Below the pieces are notes generated by a model, which saw only the letters and a program-made list of their open reading frames with translations, made no database searches and had not been told where the DNA came from. From NCBI RefSeq assembly GCF_022965805.1, contig NC_133103.1, forward strand, positions 26,064,687-26,128,686: a stretch of DNA of 64,000 nucleotides, given 5' to 3'. A program made the translations under genes and the position numbers. The DNA comes from Primulina eburnea. Taxonomy: Eukaryota > Streptophyta > Magnoliopsida > Lamiales > Gesneriaceae. Numbering within the stretch: position 1 is the stretch's first letter; the number at the start of each line of letters is the position of its first letter. This document shows positions 13,559-25,061 of this stretch, piece after piece.

Positions 13559-13582
<24 letters not shown>
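13559..13582. repeat. (TA)n in Helitron intron
   Basis: Twelve TA units inside a likely intron of the Helitron gene (minus-strand donor near 13609, acceptor near 13545). Confidence 0.85.
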
Positions 13583-13630
13583 AATATAAAATATTAGTTT
13601 ATGCATACCTTGGTGTTGCAGCAAGTTACG

Positions 13631-15748
13631 TCATTTATATAAAATATCATCAGATAAATATGTCCAACATAACTCCCAAACAACTTCAGGCCAGCTCATA
13701 CAATTCGATGATAATAGAGTAGCAATTAAAACTCTTAGAGATTGTGCTGAAGCCCAATGATTTGCCTCAATAATGCCGTCGATATACTCCTTGTCATCAC
13801 TCAACAATCCTAATGCATAGCAAGCATCACGAAATGAACGATATTGAACACCATTAACAAAATTTATATCATCATAGCACGTGGCGCCACGGTTTACATT
13901 GAGAAGACATCTTAAATAGTACATTTCCCCACAACCAGGAAGAACATAAAAAATGCGTCCGATGGAAAATATCTGTTTTGTGGGAACAAATTCTCGTGTT
14001 TCTTGCTTCCAAACAAACTTCATTGGTAATTCAGCATATGTTAATTCTCTTGCCTCTGGATATTTCATATTAGCTTCCATCCAAGCAAGAAACATGCTCT
14101 GGTTAATAGTAGGTCTATCGAGAACAGTACTGATTTCATCTGAATCTGAAAAAATAATATTTTGTTCGTTCGGAAGATGAAAGCTCAGACGCTCGACAAG
14201 TGGATGTCTGTATTGAATATCAAATCCAAAAATTATCCAGGCAGCCTCACACGGTGAAATATATCTGCAGTCGTAGTACATATTAACTTCATCAACATTT
14301 TTCCCTAAACTCTCATCATCCGAGCTCTTATAGAATGAGGCAGTCACACGATCACGTCCTTTATTTATATACTTGAACAAATATTTGATAGCTCGAGATT
14401 GATTGCATCATTCAACATTCATATGGGCTCCGTACCGAATAAACAAATAATGATTATGGGGAACAACAAATCTGTTATCAAGATTAACACCATTCTTGAT
14501 AATTGTTCGCCCATTATCTTTGCGTTTATAACTTGGGTATCCATCCTCATCAATTGATGTCACTTCAACGAACTTTTTAGGAAAATGCTTTGTACAACGA
14601 CCGTTAGACATGCATGGAGAGTTCTTTCTTGTTTTGCCGCATGGACCGTGCATCATTAGATCCCGTACTGCACCATATAAATAGGATCATTTTTTTCATT
14701 AGGAATTTCAGCAGAAATGATATGATCTAATGCCTCTGCTGCTAGATATTTGTCTTCTTTACAGAGGAAAAGCAAAATGTGGGCCTGCGGTAATCCTCGC
14801 TTTTGGAATTCTACGGTGTATATTACTAACAATATGAGCATAAGAATTAATTATATTTACTAAAAAATATTAATTTTGTAAAATCCAAAATAGTAGTACC
14901 ATATATATAATTACAAAAATTATAAATTTTTTACCTGCTTTAACATTTCCAAATATTTTATTCTTTCGGAGATCTTTAATCAAGGCATCCAACTTCATTT
15001 TAAAGATTATGCAAACAATATCTGGATGGTCTTCAGCCCTCAACCCATAGTGCTCGATAAATCTCACAATTTCTGGTCATTTTGGATTACAGGTAAATGT
15101 GATAAAAAAATCTGGGTAACCGGCCCATTTACATATAGCCATCACATCTTGATAGTTCTGAATCATATATCTTGCTCCTCCAGTAAAAGAAGAAGGCAAG
15201 ATAATACGTCTTCCTTGTGTAGATGCGTTTGTTTCACCATGCAAAAGCACATCATGAAGACCTTTGTACATTTCACATCTCAATTGTTTTTGATGCAGCC
15301 GAATATATGTCAACCTTGCAGATTCAACCATTGTGTATGCATCGACAATGAACTGTTGAAATAGTCTTCTCGAAAACAAAATACTCAAAGATTCAAAATC
15401 TTTGTCATGCAGTCGATAAACAAAAAATTCTCTTTGACTCGCTTTTTTTCTTCCTCCAGCACTTGACTTAGATTTTGAAAATGGAATATCTTCTCTATAA
15501 CCATCCTCACCATATGGAAAAAGTATAGGATATTGGAGAGCAAGATACGCGGGATTCAACTCATTGATACGTTTTAGTTGCCCTATTTGAGTTTCTACTA
15601 AAATATCTCGGTTGCCTAAAGACTTATCGAAATCTCCCACAATTAATGCAGCAACCTCAGAAGCAGATGGAAGATTATATCTCCTTTCGTCACCACTTAT
15701 TCTACCAATCAAATTGAATTTCACATCGGATCATCCTTCCACCAGCAT
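13631..15748 (-). pseudogene. Helitron Rep (HUH) domain, mutated
   Basis: From 15748 downward: a Helitron-like N-terminal segment (LPSASEVAALIV, PILFPYGEDGYR), Rep motif 1 FFITFTCNP, Rep motif 2 region EFQKRGLPQAHILLFL, and Rep motif 3 KYLFKYINKG with both tyrosines. Motif 2 should carry His-hydrophobic-His; here the first His is Gln (CAG at about 14788-14790 read on the minus strand). Two conserved Trp codons are TGA: one after TCNPK near 15075 and one after NVE near 14410. An intron about 14829-14937 (minus strand, GT-AG) splits the domain, as in other plant Helitrons. The protein would nick and join DNA; this copy cannot. Confidence 0.85.
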
Positions 15749-15878
15749 TGTAATGCCCAAGATTTTATATCGTGTTAAATTACGATTATTGATTTTTAAT
15801 CAAGACGATTATGAAAGGGCTAATCGAGACACAGATTGAAATTTTGCATGTGAGATTGTTGGTGAGAGAGCCGAAGGT

Positions 15879-16187
15879 CTCGCGCATATACGCGAAGAGT
15901 AGGCGCGCATATGCGCGAGTTGTGCGGAAGCCTATGATGTTGGACAGAAAATTGGGCGCACATGCGCGACCTGTATACGCGCACATGCGCGAGAAGTCCA
16001 GAGAGTTGGGCGTACATGCGCGACTTAGATTCGCGCACATGCGCGAGGGTACCCGAGAGTTGTGAAGAATTCCTCGTGCATATGCGCGGAAGAGGTGCGC
16101 GCATATGCGCGAGCTGCCGTACTGACACGCGCCGAGACTTAGGGTCTCGCGCATATGCGCCGGTTGATGTCGCGCATATGCGCGAGA
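15879..16187. repeat. GC paired-box array, CATATG type (G1 5' LTR)
   Basis: Five slots, each two CGCGCATATGCGCG-like boxes with core spacing of about 23 nt; first-box cores at 15885, 15959, 16013, 16079 and 16152. Linkers include TTGGACAGAAAATTG. Ends 7 nt before the TATA box. Confidence 0.9.
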
Positions 16188-16194
16188 CGTGTGC

Positions 16195-16200
16195 TATAAA
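16195..16200 (+). promoter_or_regulatory. G1 LTR TATA box
   Basis: TATAAA in the context GTGCTATAAAGATTG, directly after the box array; also present in the 3' LTR at about 23675. Confidence 0.6.
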
Positions 16201-16229
16201 GATTGAGCCACTCGTCCTTTTGCACGTAC

Positions 16230-16232
<3 letters not shown>

Positions 16233-16305
<73 letters not shown>
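16233..16305. repeat. (TA)n, left side of inserted element
   Basis: About 36 TA units; the 3' LTR has only about 8 at the same place. Confidence 0.95.
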
Positions 16306-16308
<3 letters not shown>

Positions 16309-17082
16309 GGTTGTTACCCTGCACCCAAGGGTGTAGGGTAAGCTGTCGCCCACATGTGCATTTTCTTTTTTTTTTTTAAAACAACGTTTAGCGACGGTTT
16401 TCTAGATTTCGTCGCTACTAGCGACGGAATCTTTAAAACCGTTGCTAAACGTCTAATCGATTCTCCCGTCCAACCTACCGCCCACAACACAGAAAAGTTT
16501 GAGAGAAACACAACACAGAAAAGTGAGGTTCAACTGAAAGCAAATCTGGAGATCTCGTGCAAGGTTTTTCCGTGCGCCTCAAATCCGAAGGTAACTCGAT
16601 GTTGTCGGAAAATTTCTCACTCCCGGTAGAATTTGTGCGTGAATGTGTTAGAAAACCTCGGGTATAAAAATATGTGCGTGAATGTAAATCGAAGTTGTTA
16701 GAAATAAAAATTTGGTTCGATGTATGTGTGAATGTAAGTGCAGCTCAAATAAAAATTTTTCCGTGTGCCTCAAATGCACAGTTTGCTTGAAACCTCACAA
16801 TTTTATGAATAAAAAGGAATTTAAAAGCTCGAGTTTCTCTCAAACTTTTCTGTGTTGTGGGGCGGTAGGTTGGACGGGAGAATCGATTTTGTGAACGCGC
16901 CTCTGTCCCCCTATGTCCGTTTTTTTTTTTTAAAAATTAGACGTTTAGCGACGGTTTGTTAAAAGACGTCGCTATTGGCGACGGATTCTTAAAAACCGTC
17001 GCTAAACGTTGTTTAAAAAAAAAAGAAAATGCACATGTGGGCGACAGTTGTGCCCTGCACCCTTGGGTGCAGGGTAAAAACC

Positions 17083-17085
<3 letters not shown>
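16306..17085. mobile_element. 780-bp inverted-repeat (MITE-like) element inside the G1 5' LTR
   Basis: The ends are GAGGGTTGTTACCCTGCACC and its near-exact reverse complement at 17066-17085. Inverted similarity continues inward over the poly-T, the TTTAGCGACGG / CCGTCGCTAAA blocks (16387-16453 and 16943-17009) and a block near 16460-16505 versus 16830-16893. It is absent from the 3' LTR, so it inserted after G1. It is flanked by TA repeats, so a TA target is likely but cannot be proven. No transposase ORF. Confidence 0.85.

Positions 17086-17169
<84 letters not shown>
17086..17169. repeat. (TA)n, right side of inserted element
   Basis: About 42 TA units. Confidence 0.95.
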
Positions 17170-17173
<4 letters not shown>

Positions 17174-18509
17174 GCAATTCTTCAGAAATGAAAACAAATC
17201 GAAGCTCCGAGGCAGAAATTGTCTTTGGATTTCATAATTTGTTTTACGTACGATCCGACTGTCCAAACGTAAATTCGAGTATGACACCGTGTTCCTAGCA
17301 AAGTCACCTACTACAGGACGTAAATTTTGTTACGTTTTGTTAAGATTTGAAATTATGCTATGTCCAGAATCAGATACGATTCATATATAGTGTTCTTAAC
17401 ATAGCAGACATCATATAATCAAAGTCAGATTAAGAAACATATTGATTATGGAATTGTGATGAATTTCAGAGTTAAATTGACTAAAATATGATGTCAGATT
17501 TGTACGGTGGTTGATTATGAGTTATTAGAATTAGTATATATTGGTATGGTATCACCGGTATCGCAGGATTGTACTGTTGTACCGTCAGAATTTGATAAGA
17601 CAGAAATGTCTTGATTTGAATAGAATATTGATACAGTATATTGTCATTTCCAGATTGAACATTGACAGACTTTGAATCGAGACTTCGATTGTACCAGAGC
17701 GACAGAACGAAAGGTATAAATAAATGTTGATTCGGGATTGCACAACTCAAGTTAGGTTTGACTTGAGTTTCCCTAAATCACATACTTTATTTCATTGCAT
17801 TGATATTTGCAAATTATCAGATTGATATGTTTAATCTATTGAATTATAGTAGAGCAAGAATTCGAGTCTTGGGCAGATCAGCCTAGCTAGGGCAGAACCG
17901 CCAGGTCTTCGACAGAACTGCTAAGACCCTAGACTTACGGTGTATCGATGAGCTTAGATGTAGAACGATGTCTATTGTAGACACTCGATACAGCATGCCA
18001 AAGTCTAAATTAGATCGGGATCCCTAGATTAGAAATGAGTCCTTGATTTAAGTACAGAGTTGTATTGATTCATGTAGTCAGATTAGATACATGTTTTAAT
18101 GTTTATTTATGCTCTTATATATGTTTTATATGATTGCATTGATACATTGTTTATACTGGGATATTTATATCTCACCGGAGTTATCCGGCTGTTGTCTTGT
18201 CTGTATGTGTGCATGACAACAGGTGGGACATGTTCAGGTTCACAGAGGTGAAGAAAGATCGAGATTAGAGTGGTGATTCCGAACTTGGATATAGATAGGT
18301 TTCATTACTTGATTGTAGTAGTTGAACCTTAGTTCTGAACTAGATGCATGTTATACAAGATTTGTATTATTATACTGGTTTGTATATTAGAATGATTCCA
18401 TTACCTTCCGCATTTTAAAAAAAAAATTTAGACCCTGTTTATTCTAATTGATTAAATTAGTCCCAATGACGATTAAGAAGATGATTAGCGTCCGGGTCCC
18501 CACAACAGG

Positions 18510-18521
18510 TGGTATCAGAGC
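18510..18521 (+). promoter_or_regulatory. G1 primer-binding site (initiator tRNA-Met type)
   Basis: TGGTATCAGAGC, five bases after the LTR end: the standard plant gypsy/copia site complementary to the 3' end of tRNA-iMet. Confidence 0.9.
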
Positions 18522-18763
18522 GATAGATCCTTTAGATTGGAATAGAAGAGACTAGTGAGCGGGGTAGATTGAGGTTTTCTTTCCTGCTTTTGAATGCTAG
18601 CATGTCTTACTGCTTTAATACATGTTACTTCTTTATCTGATTTGATATAGTAATATGTTTTATTGAGACTGGATCAGCAACGATTCTAGATCAGCAGTAA
18701 GATGATCAGAGGAGGATTGAAACAGAATTGTGGTATTTGTTACTAATCTATTGATTATCAGAT

Positions 18764-20313
18764 ATGCCTTCGAGACGAGTACCAGAACAAGGTAGTACAT
18801 CAAATCCTCCAATGAAAGTAACACCGACTCCAATGGAAACGTTACTGAAAAGATTTTTCATCCGCCAACTTTGAAAGGAACAGAGAACGCTGTGGAGTGC
18901 GAGAGTTGGCTTGATGATATTGAAATGTTGTTTGAATCATTCGAGTATACAGATGAGCGGCAAATTCGATTGATTGGACACCAGTTACACGATGTTGCAA
19001 AGAACTGGCGGATTACGATAAAGAGGGCTTTGGAGCATAGAGGTACGACTATTACCTGGAATGTATTTAGAACTGAATTTTATCAACGATTCTTTCCAGT
19101 GTCTTACCGAAAGGACAAGGGGGCGGAGTTTGCCAATCTAAGGCAGGGACAGATGAACATAGAAGAGTACGTGTCCAAGTTCTCCACCTTGTTGAAATTT
19201 GCTCCACATGTGGCTGACAGCGAGGAAGCTACTGCTGACCAGTTCATCAATGGCTTGAACCCAGTGATTTTCACATTGGTGAACACAGGGCGACCGAATA
19301 ATTTTACTGACGCCTTGAACAGAGCTAAGGGAGCAGAAACCGGTCTGATAAGACAGAAAGGGGCTTCATTTGAGCCTCCAGCACAGAGACCACAGCAACC
19401 ACCTCCCAGATTTGAGAGTGGCAGCAGCATTGGAGGGAAGAAGGAATTTTTGAAAGCCAGAGGAAATCAATTCAAGAAATCTGGCAGCAGTTCTTCTAGC
19501 TCCGGTGGTTCCAGACAGAGCCAGAGTTACACTGGAATTTATTGTAAGACTTGCGGAGGAAGACATGCAACTGAGCAATGCCAGGGAGTGACTGGTAGTT
19601 GCAACATCTGTAAACAGCCGGGACACTTTGCTAAAGTGTGTCCACAGAGAGGTTCCCAAAGATCTCAGGGAGCCGAGTCATCGGGATCAGCAGCACAGAC
19701 CGAGAGACGATCAGCTGCTGTTCATACATTTCAGCCAGCGCCCGCTCAGTCACATCAAAGGCCCGGAGGAAGCCAGACAGGTAGCCAGCCTCCTAGACAG
19801 CATGCCAGAGTATTCGCTTTGACAGAGAAGCAGGCCCAGGAAGCATCAGATGACGTTGTGGGAGGTAACTGTTCGTTATGTGGTTACTCTGCTTATGTAT
19901 TGATTGATACCGGTGCTTCACATACATTTATTTCTGAACGATTTGCATTGAGTCATACATTGCCTGTAGAGTCTTTAGCTACTGTAGTGTCTGTCTTTTC
20001 GCCTTTGGGGACATGTTTGATATCTGTAAATTCTGTTAAACATTGTGTACTACAATATAACGGGCATGAGATTGAGTTAGATTGCATCGTACTTGGGTTA
20101 TCCGATTTTGATTGTATTATTGGTATCAATATGCTGACCAAGTACAGAGTGACTGTTGATTGTTTCCACAAGATATTGAGATTCAGACCAGATATGGCTG
20201 AAGAGTGGAAATTCTACGGTAAGGGTTCTAGATCGAGAATTCCTTTAATATCCGTATTATCTATACTCGATTGTTACAGAAAGGAGCAGATGGGTTCCTT
20301 GTATATTCAGTAA
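18764..20313 (+). pseudogene. G1 gag-protease
   Basis: The ATG at 18764 starts a short proline-rich lead; an extra base in a T run near 18855 shifts the frame, after which 480 codons run to 20313. In that ORF: retrotransposon gag domain (about residues 8-165, with W-LDDIE and LRQGQMNIEEYV), a basic Ser-rich linker, a CCHC zinc knuckle (Cys244, Cys247, His252, Cys257), and an aspartic protease active site LIDTGAS (Asp346). Gag forms the particle and binds RNA; the protease cuts the polyprotein. The frame ends before RT. Confidence 0.85.
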
Positions 20314-20325
20314 ATTTACTGAAGT

Positions 20326-23229
20326 CGAGTCCATCATTAGCTGATTTGCCAGTGGTACGTGAGTTTGCTGACGTCTTCCCAGATGAGATCCAAGGATTAC
20401 CTCCAGTTAGAGAAATAGACTTCAGCATTGATGCCAGGTAGAGTGCAAATTTCTAGAGCTCCGTACAGAATGACACCAATTGAATTGAAAGAATTGAAGA
20501 ATCAGCTGGAAGATTTACTGGCCAAGGGGTACATCAGACCGAGTGTTTCTCCTTGGGGTGCTCCAGTATTGTTTGTAAGAAAGAAAGACGGTTCGATGAG
20601 ACTCTGCATCGACTATCGGCAACTGAACAAGGCAACGATAAAGAATAAATATCCTTTGCCTCGTATTGATGATTTATTTGATCAGTTGCAGGGTTCTTCA
20701 GTATATTTCAAAATTTATTTAAGATCAGGATATCATCAGCTAAGAGTCAGAGATTCTGATATCTCAAAGACAACATTCAGAACCAAGTATGGACAGTATG
20801 AATTTATTGTCATGCCATTTGGTTTGACGAATGCTCCAGCTGTGTTTATGGGATTGATGAACCGTATATTCCAGAAATATCTCGATGATTTTGTGATTAT
20901 TTTCATCGATGATATTTTGATTTATTCAAAGAATATGAGTGAGCATGCTGAGCATTTAAGAACTGTGTAGCGAATTTTGAGGGCTGAGAAATTATATGCT
21001 AATCTGTCGAAATGTGAGTTTTGGTTAAGACAGGTAGTATTTCTGGGTCATATTATATCCGGAGATGGGATATCAGTGGATCCCAGTAAGGTTGAGGCCG
21101 TGATTTCTTGGCCAAGACCGACGTCAGTGCCCGAAATTCGCAGTTTCATGGGTTTAGCGGGATATTACCGTCGTTTCATTAAAGATTTCTCAAGTATAGT
21201 TAAACCAATTACTCAGCTGACTCAGAAGAATGCTCCATTTGTTTGGTCTGAAAAATGTGAGACCAGTTTTCTGGAGTTGAAGAAGAGGTTGACCAGTGCC
21301 CCGGTGTTGACTATCCCATCCGGTACTGGTGATTTTGTGGTTTATTGCGACAATTCTCACAGAGGATTGAGATGTGAGCTGATGCAGCGAGGGCATGTTA
21401 TTGCTTATGCCTCAAGACAACTTAAACCACATGAGACCCGTTATCCAATTCATGACCTTGAATTGGCAGCCATTGTTTTTGCATTAAAGATATGGCGACA
21501 CTACCTTTACGGTGAGAAGTTTGAGATATATTCTGATCATAAGAGTTTGAAATATCTGTTTTCACAGTCTGAATTAAATATGAGGCAACGAAGATGGCTT
21601 GATTTGCTGAAAGATTTTGATTGTGAAATCAAATACTATCCAGAAAAGTCTAATGCAGCAGCCGATGCACTAAGTCGAAAGGTATGTTCTTTATCCTTGT
21701 CGACGATCGGTGTTTCAAATCTGATAGAAGATTGCTGTTTGTTTGGATTAGCATTTGAAACAGATTATAGACCGTTGAGACTCTATACGGTACAAGTGGA
21801 ACCCGAGCTGATATTAAGAATTAAGGCCGCTCAGAAAGTTGATCAGAATGTACAGAAATCACTATCGATGGTCAGAACAGGGCATCGATCGGAATATCAG
21901 GTACGTGATAACGTCTTGTATGTGAATAATCGTCTGGTTGTGCCGAATGTTTCAGATTTGAGATGACAGATATTGTCAGAAGCGCACAACAGTCGATTCA
22001 GTATTCATCCTGGTGGCAGAAAGATGTACAATGATTTGAAAAGATAGTTCTGGTGGAAACAAATGAAGACTGACATTGCTGAATTTGTTTCCAAATGTCT
22101 GAATTGCCAGCAGGTGAAAGCAGAAAGAAAGAAACCAGGATTATTACAGAGTTTGTCCATTCCTGAATGGAAATGGGATCACATTTCCATGGATTTTGTG
22201 ACACAATTGACGCGTTCCTCCCGAGGTTGTGATGCGATTTGGGTTGTGACTGACAGATTGACCAAATCCGCATGTTTTATTCCGTACAAGATGACGTACA
22301 GACATGACCAGATGGCAGAAATTTATGTCAGAGAAGTGGTTAGATTGCACGGAGTGCCGAAGTCAATTGTATCAGACCGTGATCCTCGATTTACTTCGCA
22401 CTTCTGGCAGAGTTTGCAGCAGGCTCTTGGTACGAAGTTACATCTGAGTACCGCATATCATCCACAGACCGACGGACAGTCAGAGCGGACTATCCAGACA
22501 CTGGAAGATATGTTGAGAGCAATAGTGCTTGATTTTAGCACTAATTGGCAAAATGCATTGCCGCTTTGTGAATTTTCGTACAACAACAGCTATCAGACGA
22601 GTATTGAGATGACACCATTTGAAGCGTTGTACGGAAAGAAGTGTCGATCCCCTCTCTATTGGGATGATATCTCTGAAGTGCCTGAGATTGGACCTGACAT
22701 GATAAGAGATATGACAGAAAAAGTGAAGCTAATTCGAAAGAAAATGAAGGCAGCGCAAGACAGACATGCCAAATATGCCAATGTTCGCCGTAGACCATTG
22801 GTATTTGAAGAAGGGGACCGAGTATTCTTGAGGATTTCACCTTTCAGAGGAGTTGTCAGATTTGGCAAGAAAGGAAAACTGTCTCCACGATACATTGGGC
22901 CTTATGAGATTCTCGAGAAGATAGGAGATCGTGCTTATTGACTTGCTTTACCGCCTTCATTATCCGGGATACATGATGTCTTTCATGTATCGTTATTAAG
23001 AAAATACCTTCATGATGCTTCAAATGCTATTCAACCAGACGAGGCCGAACTGGATGAGACGTTGAGCTATGTTGAAAAACCGATTCAAATTATTGATCGT
23101 AAAGAAAAACAACTCAGAACGAAGACCATTCCACTTGTGAAAGTTCAATGGACTCGTCATCGTACTGAAGAAGCAACCTAAGAAACTGAATCAGATATGA
23201 GACAAGAGTTCCCAGAGTTATTTCGATAA
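20326..23229 (+). pseudogene. G1 RT-RNase H-integrase (pol), five stops, RT site mutated
   Basis: From 20428 on a single frame is kept to 23229, broken only by TAG 20968, TGA 21964, TAG 22045, TGA 22939 and TAA 23179. [17 protein letters not shown], then [10 protein letters not shown] where the first catalytic Asp of motif A is Tyr (TAT), then FIDDILIYS with both later Asp kept. RNase [28 protein letters not shown]. Integrase: zinc-binding His/Cys, [11 protein letters not shown] and SERTIQTLEDM (D,D,E present). C-terminus with chromodomain-like VKVQW...ESDMRQEFPELF. With the RT change and the stops, this copy is inactive. Confidence 0.9.
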
Positions 23230-23245
23230 TGTAAATTTTGTATAC

Positions 23246-23253
23246 AGGAGAAA
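23246..23253 (+). other. G1 polypurine tract
   Basis: AGGAGAAA directly before the 3' LTR. Confidence 0.7.
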
Positions 23254-25061
23254 TGTAATGCCCAAGATTTTATATCGTGTTAAATTACGATTTTTGATTT
23301 TTAATCAAGACGATTATGAAAGGGCTAATCGAGACACGAATTGAAATTTTGCATGTGAGATTGTTGGTGCGAGAGCCTAAGGTCTCGTGCATGTGCGCGA
23401 AGAGTAGGCGCGCATATGCGCAGGTAGTGCGGAAGCCTATGATGTTGGACAGAACATTGGGCGCACATGCGCGAGAAGTCCAGAGAGTTGGGCTCACATG
23501 CGCGACTAAGATTCGCGCACATGCGCGAGGGTACCCGAGAGTTGTGAAGAATTCCTCGCGCATATGCGGGAAGAGGTGCGCGCATATGCGCGAGCTGCCG
23601 TGCTGACACGTGCCGAGACTTAGGGTCTCGTGCATATGCGCCGGTTGATGTCGCGCATATGCGCGAGACGTGTGCTATAAAGATTGAGCCACTCGTCCTT
23701 TTGCATGTACGTGTATATATATATATATACCTTGCAAATCTTCAGAAATGAAAACAAATCGAAGCTCCGAGGAAGAAATTGTTTTTGGATTTCAGAATTT
23801 GTTTTACGTACGATCCGACTGTCCAAACGTAAATCCGAGTATGACACCGTATTCCTAGCAAAGACAGCTACTACAGGACGTAAGTTTTGTTACGTTTTAA
23901 GATTAGAAATTATGCTATGTCCAGAATCAGATACGATTCATATATAGTGTTCTTAACATAGCAGACATCATAGAATCAAATTCAGATTAAGAAACAGATT
24001 GATTATGGAATTGTGATGAATTTCAGAGTTAAATTGACTAAAATGGGATGTCAGATTTGTACGTTGGTTGATTATGAGTTATTAGAATTAGTATATACTG
24101 GTATGGTATCACCGGTATCGCAGGATTGTATTGTTGTACCGTCAGAATTTGATAAGACAGAACTGTCTTGATTTGAATAGAATATTGATACAGTATATTG
24201 TCATTGCCAGATTTAACATTGACAAACTTTGAATCGAGACTTCGATTGTACCAGAGCGACAGAACGAAAGGTATAAATAAATGTTGATTCGGGATTGCAC
24301 AACTCAAGTTAGGTTTGACTTGAGTTTCCCTAAATCACATACTTTATTTCATTGCATTGATATTTGCAAATTATCAGATTGATATGTTTAATCTATTGAA
24401 TTATAGTAGAGCAAGAATTCGAGTCTTGGGCAGATCAGCCTAGCTAGGGCAGAACCGCCAGGTCTTCGACAGAACTGCTAAGACCCTAGACTTACGGTGT
24501 ATCGATGAGCTTAGATGTAGAACGATGTCTATTGTAGACACTCAATACAGCATGCCAAAGTCTAAATTAGATCGGGATCCCTAGATTAGAAATGAGTCCT
24601 TGATTTAAGTACAGAGTTGTATTGATTCATGTAGTCAGATTAGATACATGTTTTAATGTTTATTTATGCTCTTATATATGTTTTATATGATTGCATTGAT
24701 ACATTGTTTATACTGGGATATTTATATCTCACCGGAGTTATCCGGCTGTTGTCTTGTCTGTATGTGTGCATGACAACAGGTGGGACATGTTCAGGTTCAC
24801 AGAGGTGAAGAAAGATCGAGATTAGAGTGGTGATTCCGAACTTGGATATAGATAGGTTTCATTACTTGATTGTAGTAGTTGAACCTTAGTTCTGAACTAG
24901 ATGCATGTTATACAAGATTTGTATTATTATACTGGTTTGTATATTAAAATGATTCCATTACCTTCCGCATTTTAAAAAAAAATTTTAGACCCTGTTTATT
25001 CTAATTGATTAAATTAGTCCCAATGACGATTAAGAAGATGATTAGCGTCCGGGTCCCCACA
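23254..25061 (+). mobile_element. G1 3' LTR
   Basis: TGTAATGCCC to CCCCACA, 1808 bp; lacks the inserted 780-bp element and has only a short TA run (23714-23730). Confidence 0.9.
23383..23668. repeat. GC paired-box array, CATATG type (G1 3' LTR)
   Basis: Same five slots as in the 5' LTR, but slot 2 (about 23460) has one box instead of two: 23 nt, exactly one box-plus-spacer period, are missing. Confidence 0.9.

Larger units (their letters stand above)
15749..18504 (+). mobile_element. G1 5' LTR
   Basis: About 2756 bp against 1808 bp for the 3' LTR. The excess is a 780-bp inverted-repeat element plus expanded TA tracts inserted between 16231 and 17170. It carries the CATATG-type box array and a TATA box. 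Confidence 0.9.
15749..25061 (+). mobile_element. Gypsy element G1 (Tekay-like chromovirus), complete but disabled
   Basis: Structure: 5' LTR 15749-18504, primer-binding site, gag-protease, RT/RNase H/integrase, purine tract, 3' LTR 23254-25061. Both LTRs open TGTAATGCCC and close CCCCACA. Flanking five-mers are AGCAT and ATCAT, a near-perfect target duplication, inside the Helitron. The LTRs look very similar by eye apart from an inserted element and a 23-nt unit, so the insertion seems fairly recent. All five in-frame stops in pol can be reached by C-to-T/G-to-A changes. Confidence 0.92.

Noticed and set aside
15879..16187. CRISPR-like array (short repeats with spacers)
   Set aside because: Plant nuclear context, palindromic boxes inside LTRs, irregular linkers shared between copies, no cas genes.
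15786..23847. Arg/Ala/His-Met-rich ORFs over the CATATG arrays (15786-16336, 23285-23606; also 30367-30630 and 37311-37684)
   Set aside because: Readings of the GC box arrays in several frames on both strands; the periodic peptide reflects the DNA repeat.
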